DNA of 64,000 bases from Trematomus loennbergii (GCA_012861695.1 JAAOOA010000127.1:20730255-20794254); one strand, 5' to 3'. Positions 42,101 through 52,988 are shown, counted from the first letter of the stretch. Program-made: numbers and translations. Notes: generated by a model not told the origin, from the sequence alone.

Positions 42101-45100
42101 GACAGTTACCCAGAGAGAACAAACATGGCTGGTTGGCTTTGAAGTTGTGTTCCTTCGACCAAAATCCTGCAGGTCTTATCACTCCACCCACATGAAAGAG
42201 TTCCCTTCACCATCAAACATCTCTTCCTTAAAACATTTGTTTGTGTTGCAGTGAGACATGGCATCACTGAAACAAAAAATACACCTAACCTTGAAACCCA
42301 TTCAATCTGAAAAGAGGAACAGTTTTCTCTCCAGCAGTGTTTAGAGGGGAGTCACTATCAATGGGAACCTTTTTTCTGCTTGGCTCTGAAATGTCAGAGT
42401 GAATGAAACAACATTGTTTGTGTCTTATTCTAGAAAGATCAAGTCATGGGTTTTGCTTTCTATGATTCCCCACTGTGAACTGTAATTATTACTGAGCACT
42501 GCAACAGGAACACAACTGTATTCAATCAAATCACATCATGAGAAATAACTTCATGAATTTAAGGCAGTTTAATGTCTGAAATATCGAATATTACAATGTT
42601 TAGGGGAAATATAACAAATATTATAAAGTTGTTGTGATATAAGACTTTATATGGTCTATGTATTTTATTTGTATATTGCATATATATATAGACATTGTAT
42701 TTATTGGGATAAACCCCTTGCACCATCTCGTTTTCAAGGGGGTCCCGAGCTTCCTGGAACTAAGAGAGAGGAAGATATAAAAAGGTTTAATGTGTCTTAG
42801 AAGAAATGGAGTAAAAAGGATTCTCTGTGTTCCTGACTTTTTCTTATATAATTCCTTTCGCCCATGGCTGGTGCTGGATTTTCATATCATAGCAGAGCCC
42901 TTCAAAAAAATATATCCTTGAAGTTAAACTCATAAAATATTGAGATAAAGAGTTGCAGATTACAGCCGTTGCCTCTCTTTTTGCACTGCAGCTGAAGTGT
43001 CTGTACATGAATGTGTTGGTGCCAGCTGTGATCATGTGACCAGGTGAATCAGCCTTCCTGTGCCATGGTTTCAGGGGTGGTTTTTGACAGGAACACATAA
43101 ATATTCATGACTGGCATGAGAAATACTCAAAGGGAAATGAGCATCGACTCACGGCACAGACTTTGCTTGCCGGGGGGGGGGGTAGAGCGGAAAAGAGTTG
43201 GGGAGAGAATGAGAAACAGGAAAAGGAAGAAATGCACAATGTTGTTTGTGATGAGAGACGCTTAATCACAGCTGCTATGGCCTTGTCGTCAGTCACTCAG
43301 TCATTTATATATAAGCACACAAAGGGCAACTCGAGAGATCATGACAAATATTCAGGAGTAGTATAGGAAGTATAATCTCTTATTCAACACACTAAATGTA
43401 GTTTTCCTTCATCTGATGTATGCAGTGCAGTCACCTTAAAGGTGGGGTAGGTAAGTTTGAGAAACCGGCTCGAGATACACTTTTTGTTATATTCCATGGA
43501 ATGCTCTGAACATCCCGATAGCAATGAATATCTTAAGTGCTTTGACAACAAATCCATAAAAAAAGTCATCTGTGGAAGCCGTGGCGCTGTAAAAAGCACG
43601 ACCAATCATTTTAGCCGGCCCGGCTAAAATAACTGGATGGCCTACCTGCCTGTCAGCCTTCCATCTGTGCACAAACTTATCTCGTGCCCTCATTGGTCAT
43701 GTGCGTGTTGGAGGAGGGGCTCGGTAAGGAAGTGGCAGATTCTAGCGCACTCGAGCTGGTTTCTCCAAAATTACCTACCCCACCTTTAAAGGTAGGGTAG
43801 GTAAGTTTGAGAAACCGGCTCGAGATCGCTAGAATTTGAAAATACACAGTCGGAAAAAATCTGCCACCGGTTTCCACAGATGACATTTTTTCATGGATTT
43901 TTTGTCAAAGCACTTAAGATATTCATTGCTATCGGGATGTTAAGAGCATTCCATGGAATATAACAAAAAGTGTATCTCAAGCCGGTTTCTCAAACTTACC
44001 TACCCCACCCTTAAGTAGATAATATCAACATTTCATAAGTCTCTGTGATAATCCTCTGGGAGGGATAGAAAATAAATACACATAACGCTGTGGTATGCCT
44101 TATCTGTGAAAGCCTGTGCTAAAGCCTGTGCTCAAGCCTGGTTGTTGTTTTTTGACCTGAACACTAAAGTAGTGTACCAGTGGACTAAAACAGCCAAAGG
44201 GCAATATTTCTCACTGTTGAACTTTCACATACTCGAGCACAGAAGCCTCTCTCTCACCGAAGAATAAGAAATATGAACAGAATTCTTTCTCTAAGCTGTA
44301 AAAGAGACAGGAAGACACACTCAGCCGACTACAGGAGTCCTTCCCTCCTTTGTTTACAGGGACCACAGGGACAACGTGGACTATTTCCCCTCCAACTCTT
44401 GCTATGCAGCTATCTGTCAGATCCCATGGGTCTCTTTACCACCAACACTTGTTGCAAGGACACATCGAACAACTAAAGAGTAACTAGACAATGCAGCACA
44501 TTTTAAAAGCAACTATTCTGTTTCTAAATTAGGGTCATTGCCATAGTTAGATAAGGAAGCCTACTACTTAAAGGTAGGGTAGGTACGTTTGAGAAACCGG
44601 CTCGAGATACACTTTTTGTTATATTCCATTGAATGCTCTTAACATCCCGATAGCAATGAATATCTTAAGTGCTTTGACAAAAAATCCATTAAAAAAATGT
44701 CATCTGTGGAAGCCGTAATACTGTAAAAAGTACGACCAATCATTTTAGCAGGCCCGGCTAAAATAACTGGATGGCCTACCAGCCTGTCAGCCTTCCATCT
44801 GTGCACAAACTTATCTCGTGCCCTCATTGGTCATGTGCCCGTTCGTGTGTGTTGGAGGAGGGGCTCTGTAAGGAAGTGGCAGATTTTCTCCGGTTGTGTA
44901 TTTTCAAATTCTAGCGATCTCGAGCTGGTTTCTCAAACTTACCTACCCTACCTTTAAAACAACAATAGACTAAGGCCCCGGCTCCACGAGGACAAATACG
45001 GCAAAACGCATCGGAGTAACGCAAATGCAACCGCAAAAAACCTTCCATCCCACGCAATATACACCGGATTGTGTCAAGCTCCACGAGACGGCTCCGTTTA

Positions 45101-47391
45101 CATCCAAACGCTGGAAAAGCTGCAGTACATATGCCGAACCTGTACGTGGCGCTGTAACTTCCTCCACAAAAGCAGCAACTTCCTCCACAAAAGCAGCGAA
45201 GAAGAATGGTTGTCATGGCTGCACTTCTGTGTATTCTCCGCGGTGGGGGCCAACAGAACCGGGCAGAGTTTTTCGCCGGTCAGCGAGTGTTAAAGTTTAA
45301 ATCTTCCGGACAAAATTATAAAAGTGCCGGTCAAAGGTCTTCATTGTTGTTTATTGAGCTTTAAAACAAATGAATAACGACGATATAATGATATAATCAT
45401 CAAATACATCTCTTTTCCTCTCTTCTCACAGCGTCAGTGTCTGTCTCATGCAGCAGCTGATCCTGTAATGAGTGACCCGACAGTAAAAATGAACATATTT
45501 ATAACTAGTTTAGGTAGTTTGAGAGGTAATTAAAATAGCTAAGGGTGATGATCTGACTTGAAGTGTGTGTTTTGCTCCCGCTGCATCACAGCGGCAGGAG
45601 CTGCGTGTCTCCGTCCTGTCAGATTAGACTTCACTCGCGTTTATGTCCATATCGAGATAAAGATAAATAATCTGAATTCAAGGAGGAGCTCCTGTAGATG
45701 TTGCACAAATAACTGTAGCATGGTCAGTAGCGACTGGAGCACGATAGCAACCCCGCGGGGGAGAGGCAGGGAGAGGCGGGGCTATGAAAACGAATGACCG
45801 TATAGGCGACTCCACGGCCCCGTTGGACCCCCCAGAGCGCTCAGTTCCCAGATCTATCCACCTTTGGACCCGTTGTCGTTTGCGGGGTCTGTTTCTACGT
45901 TTCCCTTACGGCGTCGTGGAGCTTAGAGGGCTATACGCATGAGAAATATGCGGATTCAACCAGTTTCCGTCCTCGTGGAGCCGGGGCCTAAAAGTATTGT
46001 TTTGCTCTATTTAGCATAGACTGTTGCTTGATCACCATCTAATCATTACAGCCGGTATATGACTTTAATAATCCTTTTGAAATCAAATAAGCTTTATGGG
46101 CATTGATATTGAGTCATTTAGTGTCTCCTTCTCCGTCAGAAGGCTCGGTGAGAGGGATCTAAGTGGCAGATGCCCGGGTTAAGCGCCTTGCTAAAACATT
46201 GAGAGAGAAAACAAACACTCAGAAGGGCTGAGAAATGAGGGCGTCTTCTCATCACAAGCTATCAGTCACCAACGTATGCCTGCTCCCTTCTGCTCTGTTC
46301 CCTTCGCCCACTTGCCTGATTAATATTTCAGCGAGGAACAGCTTTGCCTCTGCTCACTCTAATGCAATCGTATACAAAAAGTAATCTTAGGGATCTTGAT
46401 GTATAATCCCTCTGAAATGGAACAAAACATCATTGTCAGATTGCGACTGAGTTTGCATGAATATATAGATGTGTTTTTCTGTATCCTGTCACGAACCAGC
46501 ATGGGAGCCATTGTGTTTTGGTATACACATCACTGTGCACTGTGTATATGAGTGGGTAAATACATGTGAGGCAGGAATATAATACATGAGAGGCATGGGA
46601 TACGTGATCTAGATTCACTGAGGCATGAGGAGCAAATGCACACAACGGGACACTATGAGAGTGATCAGCCAATTAGCAGCCATTTGTGGCTTTTAAAAGG
46701 AATCCATAGCTCTGCTCAGGATTAATGAATGCATCTGTGATCGAGAGCTATTTCTGCAGCAATATCATCCATTCAACTGCAGATGGTTTAAGACATGTGC
46801 CTTTTTTTCTTTCAAAGTCAACGTTATTGTCAATCTTCCAGTTTGTATGTACAGACAGAGAGATCGAAATACTGTTTCCCACAATCCCGAATATAAAAAC
46901 AAATGTGTATAAAATATAAAAATATGTGTGCAACTATGTATATATATATATATATATACACACACAGTCAACGACACATTTGTACATGTGCACACATTAA
47001 GACCTAAATAAAAACACAACAATCAATATATACAAAATAACAGTCACTTCAATATTTTGAGAATGTACATTAGTGCAGATTGTCCATAGAATGTGCATTA
47101 TTGCAATATTGTCCATAGCAGCTTAAAAAGTGTCTGGTGCTGGATTCAAGTATACCTAAGTTGTTTGTTATGATAATGGATTGCATATGTGCCATTGGTA
47201 TCTACACTACCGCCCATATTGAATAAAATGACATGAACAAATAATCCTGTAACTTAATCTGACCTTTGAGCGGTGCACTTCACCGTCATCGTCCTCGCCG
47301 CCGACGCCCAGATCTTCCGGCTCTTCAGACGGCTTATCAGGTCCGTCTGACTGTGCTTCTTCATCAGAGGAGGGTGAGGTTTGGACGACAT
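36058..47391 (-). CDS. tp53i11: tp53i11 (PIG11-like), six coding exons with one apparent frameshift (gene-level entry)
   Basis: Encodes the tumour protein p53-inducible protein 11 family, a small multipass membrane protein of poorly known function. Coding exons on the minus strand are 47264-47391, 40192-40250, 39985-40033, 39254-39350, 37138-37239 and 36058-36191. With one base restored in the first, they total 570 nt, or 189 residues plus TGA, the same length as human. Recognised blocks: [92 protein letters not shown]. Hydrophobic segments lie near 64-80, 106-122, 136-148 and 157-178. The printed sequence lacks one base in exon 1 (about 47310-47312), which breaks the frame; everything downstream is intact and all splice sites are good. 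The paralogue (a or b) cannot be decided. Confidence 0.93.
36192..37137 (-). other. tp53i11: tp53i11 last intron
   Basis: A 0.95-kb AT-rich intron. The only structure is a small hairpin, GCCCTCT / AGAGGGC, at 36963-36983, which overlaps a CTCF-like word on the plus strand. Confidence 0.6.
37138..37239 (-). CDS. tp53i11: tp53i11 coding exon 5
   Basis: Residues 112-145 plus one base of Val146: [20 protein letters not shown] then [13 protein letters not shown]. Human has [20 protein letters not shown]. Acceptor CTCCAG, donor GTGATT. Confidence 0.94.
   Translation of the reverse strand, partial: AWPSSCGMVSTQQRRSSSSGLCSVKRATLLSSF
37366..37558 (+). mobile_element. tRNA-derived SINE
   Basis: Has a pol III A box TGGCGCAGTGG (37375-37385) and a degenerate B box GCTTCAAACC (37418-37427). 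A body and a 3' tail, TCGCTTTGGATAAAAGCGTC (37516-37535), follow, then TGTAAT repeats. This is the classical tRNA-head SINE layout of fish, complete and in a tp53i11 intron. Confidence 0.8.
37559..39253 (-). other. tp53i11: tp53i11 intron, remainder
   Basis: AT-rich intronic DNA with no exon or clear repeat. Short CpG-bearing patches near 38020-38150 and 38560-38720 could be regulatory, but nothing specific supports it. Confidence 0.5.
39254..39350 (-). CDS. tp53i11: tp53i11 coding exon 4
   Basis: Residues 80-111 plus one base of Ser112. It includes [16 protein letters not shown] and [10 protein letters not shown], aligned to human FPDQLYDAVF and [10 protein letters not shown]. Acceptor ACACAG, donor GTAAGT. 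Confidence 0.93.
39351..39984 (-). other. tp53i11: tp53i11 intron, nothing seen
   Basis: A short AT-rich intron between coding exons 3 and 4. No repeat or site recognised. Confidence 0.6.
39985..40033 (-). CDS. tp53i11: tp53i11 coding exon 3
   Basis: Completes Arg63 and gives [16 protein letters not shown] (64-79), the first hydrophobic segment. Human starts VWQFVSAV here. Acceptor TTCTAAG, donor GTAAGT. Confidence 0.9.
40192..40250 (-). CDS. tp53i11: tp53i11 coding exon 2
   Basis: Residues 44-62 plus two bases of Arg63: [19 protein letters not shown]. Human has ISQVLGNEIKFAVREPLGL. The frame inherited from the printed exon 1 would instead meet TGA at 40223-40225. Acceptor TCACAG, donor GTGAGA. 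Confidence 0.93.
41575..42045 (+). repeat. LINE 3' end, interrupted by a miniature element
   Basis: The left part, up to 41677, has a TTCTTCTCCCTGCTCCTTTT block typical of fish LINE 3' regions. After the insert, 42001-42045 continues to a tail AACAAATAAAAATGAAATGA with ATGAA-type repeats. The two parts fit as one tail split at TTAA. Confidence 0.55.
41674..42000. mobile_element. TTAA-flanked miniature element, copy 1 (327 bp with TTAA)
   Basis: Starts TTAAAGGTGGGGTAGGTAAG and ends with the inverted form, ACCTACCCCATCTTTAA. Inverted ends run about 38 bp with few mismatches. TTAA on both sides is the target-site pattern of the piggyBac superfamily, so a piggyBac-like MITE is inferred. It lacks an internal block of about 100 bp found in copies 2 and 4 and has a small internal duplication. 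Confidence 0.85.
42715..42775 (-). repeat. probable LINE tail
   Basis: The minus strand reads GGGACCCCCTTGAAAACGAG, then CAAGGGGTTTATCCCAATAA and ATA. This is the 'CCCTTGAAAACGAGAT...AATAAA' ending seen on fish non-LTR elements. It could be mistaken for an exon, since it has an open frame, but it does not match tp53i11. Confidence 0.5.
43436..43789. mobile_element. TTAA-flanked miniature element, copy 2 (354 bp)
   Basis: Same terminal repeats as copy 1 (TTAAAGGTGGGGTAGGTAAG at the left). It includes the internal block AAAATAACTGGATGGCCTAC missing from copy 1. Its right TTAA (43786-43789) is shared with copy 3. Confidence 0.87.
43786..44014. mobile_element. TTAA-flanked miniature element, copy 3 (229 bp, inverted)
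   Basis: Starts TTAAAGGTAGGGTAGGTAAG and ends CTTACCTACCCCACCCTTAA. Its interior reads in the opposite sense to copy 2 and is shortened. It abuts copy 2 with no bases between them except one common TTAA. Confidence 0.87.
44568..44957. mobile_element. TTAA-flanked miniature element, copy 4 (390 bp)
   Basis: The longest copy, starting TTAAAGGTAGGGTAGGTACG and ending CTTACCTACCCTACCTTTAA. Same orientation as copy 2 and contains the full internal block. The right end lies 16 bp from the next element. Confidence 0.87.
44974..45988. mobile_element. Harbinger-like nonautonomous DNA transposon, 1015 bp
   Basis: Terminal inverted repeats GGCCCCGGCTCCACGAGGAC are perfect over 20 bp. TAA flanks both sides (44971-44973 and 45989-45991), a TWA duplication characteristic of PIF/Harbinger. 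The inside is CpG-rich, with subterminal echoes such as AGCTCCACGA, and no transposase frame was seen. Confidence 0.82.
46805..47110 (-). repeat. LINE 3' fragment with (TA)n
   Basis: TTATTGTCAATCTTCCAGTT, then GTACAGACAGAGAGATCGAA and GTGCATTATTGCAATATTGT fit a fish non-LTR 3' end lying in reverse, with a TATATA run at 46939-46958. Confidence 0.45.
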
Positions 47392-47402
47392 GGTGCAAAC
47401 AC
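47264..47402 (-). CDS. tp53i11: tp53i11 coding exon 1, one base short
   Basis: The ATG is at 47389-47391 (context CACCATG), 11 bases after a strong acceptor (TTTCCCCTCTGCTCAG), so a noncoding exon must lie upstream. The coding part is 128 nt, where the family needs 129 for 43 codons. The reading starts [20 protein letters not shown] and runs to about residue 27. [16 protein letters not shown] then appears in the next frame. Where the family codes Ile-Leu-Gly, the minus strand reads ATCTGGGC instead of the expected ATCCTGGGC. Donor GTCAGA. Confidence 0.9.
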
Positions 47403-47650
47403 CTGAGCAGAGGGGAAAGAGAGGGTAGATAGTTGGTGAAATTCAGAAGGCAAGCAGTGTGTGAGGCAGTACTGTGGGAGGAAATACATAATATAAACAA
47501 AGAGAGAAGATGCAAAAAATAGGTTAATGTTAGGATATTAAACTTTGTCTCTCTGTTATTATTCATTCTTTTGAAGGAGATACCTCTTTACAACACAGGC
47601 AGGAAGAGGTATCTACCAATCTAGCAGTATCCCCTTTGAGGACTCTACTT

Positions 47651-47668
47651 ATATATATATATATATAA
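47651..47668. repeat. short (TA)n tract
   Basis: Nine TA-type units, upstream of tp53i11 coding exon 1. Confidence 0.9.
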
Positions 47669-47755
47669 AACCCAATTACATAACGCAGGTCGAGCAAATA
47701 CAGGCAACCTCTTAAACCTTTCCATCAGATTGGAGGCAGGAGGCAGACATCCTCT

Positions 47756-48060
<305 letters not shown>

Positions 48061-48468
48061 AGAGCTGGGCTTTCTGGGGGTCTCACTGTCAATATTGATC
48101 CAGCTCCACTGACAACGTGTGACATTTATGTCGCATTTGAAATGAATACTCCATGGGGTTTATTCCAACTATGATATCATCATCTATTTTCTTTCATTTT
48201 CTGTGGGTTGGCACAGCTCCCAGCTTTAAGCTCTCAAAATTACTTTTTTTTATCCCCATATGCTGCTGTGATTAAAAAAACACCAAAGCTTCACTGTTGC
48301 ACAGCCAGTCAGCTTTAATAGCTTTTTAATTAATATAACATTTGCTTCAGATAAAAACTCTGCCTATCCTTTATAACACAACAATTTTGCTACAGTCTGT
48401 AAACCTTACTCAATCAATAAAGCTGTGATTGTTGCAGCTATTTAGAAGTAATAGTCGTCCAGTATAAC

Positions 48469-48987
48469 CAGGGTATATGCAGGAATCCTGAAGTCAAATG
48501 TAATACCTTTTAAGACCTTTTTTAAGACCCTTTCCATACATTTTAAGACCTCATCGCCACTTCGAGTTCTAACCGGTTACATTGGCGACACACTTTACAA
48601 TATACAGTATTGATTGTCCTTCCTCCTTATCTTCCAACCATTTGGACGCAAACTTGCATTTCCCCATAACGATGTTGTTCAACAACCGGCGTAAACGGGC
48701 CTTCACGCGCTATCAAGCAGTGAGCGTGCGATGTCCTGTTCAGATGACGTCAAACCCAACGGGATGCCATAAATAAACTACACAGAATCACATTACACAC
48801 CTACGCAATGATTACATTCAGGCAGACTGTAGAATACAACCTCTTTGGACAATTTATATACTTATTGAAAACAAGCTACACCATTTAATACCTTGGAAAA
48901 TGCAGTTTAATACTTTTTAATAGCCTTAATTTTCGCTACATTTATTTATCAACTTTTAATACTTTTTAAGACCCCGCGGACACCCTG
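48469..48987. mobile_element. terminal-repeat DNA element, 519 bp
   Basis: The left end reads CAGGGTATATGCAGGAATCC and the right end inverted reads CAGGGTGTCCGCGGGGTCTT. ATAAC flanks both ends (48464-48468 and 48988-48992). TTTTAAGACC-type words near both ends belong to a well-spread fish repeat. The superfamily is uncertain. Confidence 0.7.
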
Positions 48988-49739
48988 ATAACTTACTTCT
49001 TGGGTTTTCATAAGTTGAACGACTATTGCCAATTATTAACAACTTTTAAAACATTTTTGATCTATGCATTCAGAGAATCATTTCTTGGATGCATAGAAAT
49101 TAAACATTTCGGTAAATCACAATCATTAAAATAGATTTTTTTTTCATGATCTGCCTGCGTCTGCTAACTGGAATATCACAATACACAGCTGTGGTCCTAC
49201 TGTATTGATCAACGTAAATGAATAGTGCATGTGGGTTTAATGGGGAAAAGCAAAAGTCAAATCAAAAAGGTATTATCAACGACTCAATAGTGTAACCTCC
49301 ACTATGGTTCAACTGGAGGCATAAGCCGTGCATATACGTGTACACATGCAAACAATAGGATGGTAACAACTGATGGCTATTCCATGAACTAATTCTCTAG
49401 AGGTGTTATTTAAAGACTCAGGAAAAAGGAGAACTCACTGCAAACAGAGTGTTTTATCCCCAGGAAAGGAAAAAAACAAACAATCAGAGCTACCAGGACA
49501 CAAAGTGCTCCGTTTCCACCAATCAGGAAGTGTGTCATCACAGTGAGAGCCATATAGTAGGCAACTAAGTACGGTTGGTTTATTTACTACACAGCTAGTT
49601 TTTAAATAAACAGGTTGAAAATGTAAAATGCCAAAGCACTTCAATACAAGAATCCAGTGGCATATTTTTGGCATACTTTCCATTTTAGTGATAGCTCAGT
49701 CAGAGAGGAGTTGACAGAATATCCATTTTAATGTCTGAG

Positions 49740-49940
49740 GCTGCACGGTTTTATTGGATGTTTTATAGAAATTTAAGCTGAAACAATTAGTGAATTAAGT
49801 GAAAATGTTTTAATTGTTCCTATTTTTCCAAAACCATTAATGATTTAAAAATCATTACTTCACTACCCAGTAGCAAATATATTAAAGTATCTTAAATGTG
49901 ATGATTTGCTGTTTCTCTTTCAGTAAGTCAAATATAAGTA
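49740..49940. repeat. degenerate miniature-element fragment
   Basis: GAAACAATTAGTGAATTAAG and GTGATGATTTGCTGTTTCTC resemble the GCTGCAAC/CGATTA repeat family seen at 6680-6965. Strongly decayed. Confidence 0.3.
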
Positions 49941-50589
49941 AGATTCATTCATAATGTAAATAAACACATGCTGCATGCCATACTTGAAGAGCATTACATT
50001 GTAAGGTCTTCCTGTAACTTTGTTTTCCTCACCCCCCACTTCCTTCTTCCTTATGGTTTTGCTGGAACAAACAGGTGGGAACTAAAAAGTGGGCTAATCC
50101 GACTTCATGTCTGTCTGTGATACAAATAGCAAGGCTCAACAACAAGCCCTTGTATTGGTAGTCGTACGTAGAGCAGGAGCGGTCAGTAAAGGTTACGCAG
50201 CATGTGTTCAGGCTGCTGTGTTCAAAGCTTCCTGTTTAGTCTCCCACACAGAGCACGAGGCACACTTTCTCTTTACAGGCAACACTGAAGGAAAGAGCAA
50301 AGAAAAAAGAGAAACCTATTTCCACTTAATTTAAAAGTTTGCTGTGAAAATACACCAGACACCAGACACTAGCTTGTTTTTTTAATGCTCAATGAATCGG
50401 TGCACTCTCAGACTGAGTATGATGAGTCATTATCAGATAAAAAAGACTGTCAACAGATTCAGACACTCAAAAAGCGAACTCTTTGCAATTAGCTTAATTT
50501 ATTTCATCCTTTTTAATGTGATGATTGCATTTGCATTTGCTATTAAGGATGATATATTTTTCTTAACGATAGCCGACCCTTCTTAAGCA

Positions 50590-51650
50590 CTCATTAACGG
50601 TTAAAAGAGAAGATTAGTGCTTTGCATGCAGGGGACTGTGATCAAAATGCCTCACAAGATGCCAAGCTGCAACAGACTGTTTTTATCTATCATTAATCGC
50701 CAGCTGCGATGTATGCGCACAACAGGAAACTGGGTCCCCGGTAGACCTGGCCAGGAAAGTTATCAGCCACGATGTTGCACGCATTGCCATGGACACAGGC
50801 AGCCACTTTCTCGGTATGTCTCAACCGGATTAATTAAAATAGCTACTGGGTTGTCAGCTGTGGGCCTGCCTTGCATAACTTCATCCTGTATGGTTCCCGC
50901 CGGTGTATTGAAACATCACAGTTTATCTGCTAGTGAATAAATGCAACAACTCCTCACAAGCCAAGCCAAGCTCCCTTTGTCTCTCATGGCCACCTGATGA
51001 TTAACGCGGAGGAGTTAACCCTGAAGTTTGCAACAGTCCTGGCTCATTAAGGTCGTTTAAGGTGGACAAGCTATTCAACTTAAGTGCCAAGTGCCTCCTC
51101 TGAGTTTTAGCCTCAATCGGTCAAATGGATAAGTGGCTGTTAAAGGATAATAATTGCTAATTGCTATACCAAGGATGAAATATGTTCTTCAGCTCTTCTT
51201 CAATAATCCTTCCTTATACCATGCATATAAAAGCAGCTTCTGGTATTATACATCCACAGAGAAATAAACAGGCAAGTTGTTCTCCCAGCTTTCATAGCCA
51301 CGTTTCAGGGTTTGTCTGATTCGCTAAGAAGAAGCATGCATTGCGTAACCTCGCTCTAAATGATGCAAAATTAAAGCATTGGCATTGTGGCCCCCTGAAT
51401 GTTTATCTGCTCCAACAGAATCCGTTATTATGCTAGAAATAAGACGGTGGGCAAATTACGCATTTCTCAACACATAAAAGAGCATTGCATGTCTCTCCAT
51501 TGGAAATATACCATTGCTACGTGACTTGCCAGGGTAATGCTGATGCAGTTGCTTAGCAACAGCCAATGAACCAATTGCTTCCTAATTACCAAAAGCATCT
51601 TTCACGATTGGAACCAATTTTGAGTATGGGGTCTCTGCTGAGAGCCACTA
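50590..51650. promoter_or_regulatory. candidate noncoding regulatory block upstream of tp53i11
   Basis: A kilobase free of recognisable repeats in a repeat-rich flank. It contains clustered factor-type words: an RFX X-box-like GTTGCTTAGCAAC (51548-51560), two CCAAT words just after it, and TAATTG/CTAATTG homeodomain-type words near 51150. This is inference only; conservation was not tested. Confidence 0.25.
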
Positions 51651-51984
51651 GTGACACCGATGTCATCCTCGCTGCTGTTGTGAGGATATTTTAGGAAAGA
51701 TGAAGAGACTTTGATCTGTGATCAGTCAACTAGAGAAGACATGATTTCCTAATTAGTGGCTTCTTGTCAGCAGCATCAAATCTTAAAGAGAGGAACAATC
51801 TAACCTGGATGATGAATGCAAAGTCAAAGCTGAAGATGAGAATAAGGCATGTTAAATAATGAATTATTGAGTACGCGGATGAATAAAGAGAAGCTGAATT
51901 CAAGAGCAGATCCACTTTTAGGCAACCCAGAGTTAAAGTACAATATTCAGAGAAAAGGAATCAGGGTACTGTTAAGATTGAAAG

Positions 51985-52160
51985 ATCAAATCAAATCAAG
52001 TTTTATTTATATAGCACATTTTTAAACGATTTTTGGTCGAGCCAAAGTGCTGTACATATAATAAAAATACTTAACAGTAAAGACACTTTACAGCAAATAC
52101 ACAGCACAGTTTGTGCAGAATATCAGTATGAGAAAACGACACCCTCTAAGATAGGTGTGA
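51985..52160 (-). repeat. retroposon 3' tail, reversed
   Basis: The minus strand reads CAGCACTTTGGCTCGACC, then GTGCTATATAAATAAAACTT and TGATTTGATTTGAT, the same tail type as 1021-1103 with a different short repeat. Confidence 0.55.
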
Positions 52161-52789
52161 AAAGGTGGTCTAAAGGTTTCTTTCTTTGATGCATTAAACA
52201 TATCTACCTTGGAACTTAAACTATGTTTATTGTGGTCGGATGTCAATTTTTAAAGTCCAAAAACATTTAAAATTAAGCTGCATCCGTGTTATAGTGCCAT
52301 GGAAGGGAAAACCGCTATCTACAATTCAGCTAATAGTACCCTCTGCATCTGTGGAACCATTCAACCATTCATTTGTTGCTAAAGAGAATAGAATAATGGC
52401 AATCATGGGAGTTGAAATCCTAATTTAAGATCTGCTAATTTGAAAAGTACATAGCAGCTTCTCCAGCATCCGAAAATACCTCCAGAACAATCTCAGCAAG
52501 ACAAGAACTCCAACAATAATCAGTGCTAGGGGGTAATTCTATATGTATAATAAAAGGGGTAATTTTGTAGAAGACACAGTTATTTCTGGAGTAATTGTTT
52601 AAAGAGGAATTGCTATTTCTATACTTGGAATTCTAAATGTGAATTTCAATCACCCTGACTACAATCAGAAACGAAATACTATAACAAAAATATCAGAATG
52701 GTTTGGAAGACAGTCAAACACGTAAAGACAGTCAAACATGCCTATCACCATCTGGCAAAGGGACTATCGGTGAAAACTAGCCTTTTGGC

Positions 52790-52875
52790 TAATTCAAGTA
52801 CATTTACATGTTTTTAATATGTTGATTAATGTACACTGTCCCTTGTTTTAAATAAATCAATTCAATTCAATTCAA
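52790..52875 (+). repeat. LINE 3' tail with (AATTC)n
   Basis: GTACACTGTCCCTTGTTTTA then AATAAATCAATTCAATTCAA is a standard fish non-LTR tail ending. Confidence 0.5.
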
Positions 52876-52988
52876 AGAAGATACATTTGCAGATTTTTCA
52901 AAGCAATGCATTTGTTATAATGACATGCACATAATATACTCAAGAAGCCTCAAGAGGAAAGTGTACTACCAGTGATATATACTGGACA

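Noticed and set aside
42715..42775. Possible extra tp53i11 exon with acceptor-like TCTTAG and an open frame
   Set aside because: The exons at 47264 and 40192 join directly in the family frame once the missing base is allowed for. This piece looks like a retroposon tail.
43487..44827. Similar open frames starting [15 protein letters not shown] in two places
   Set aside because: Both lie in copies of the same miniature element and only reflect repeat similarity.
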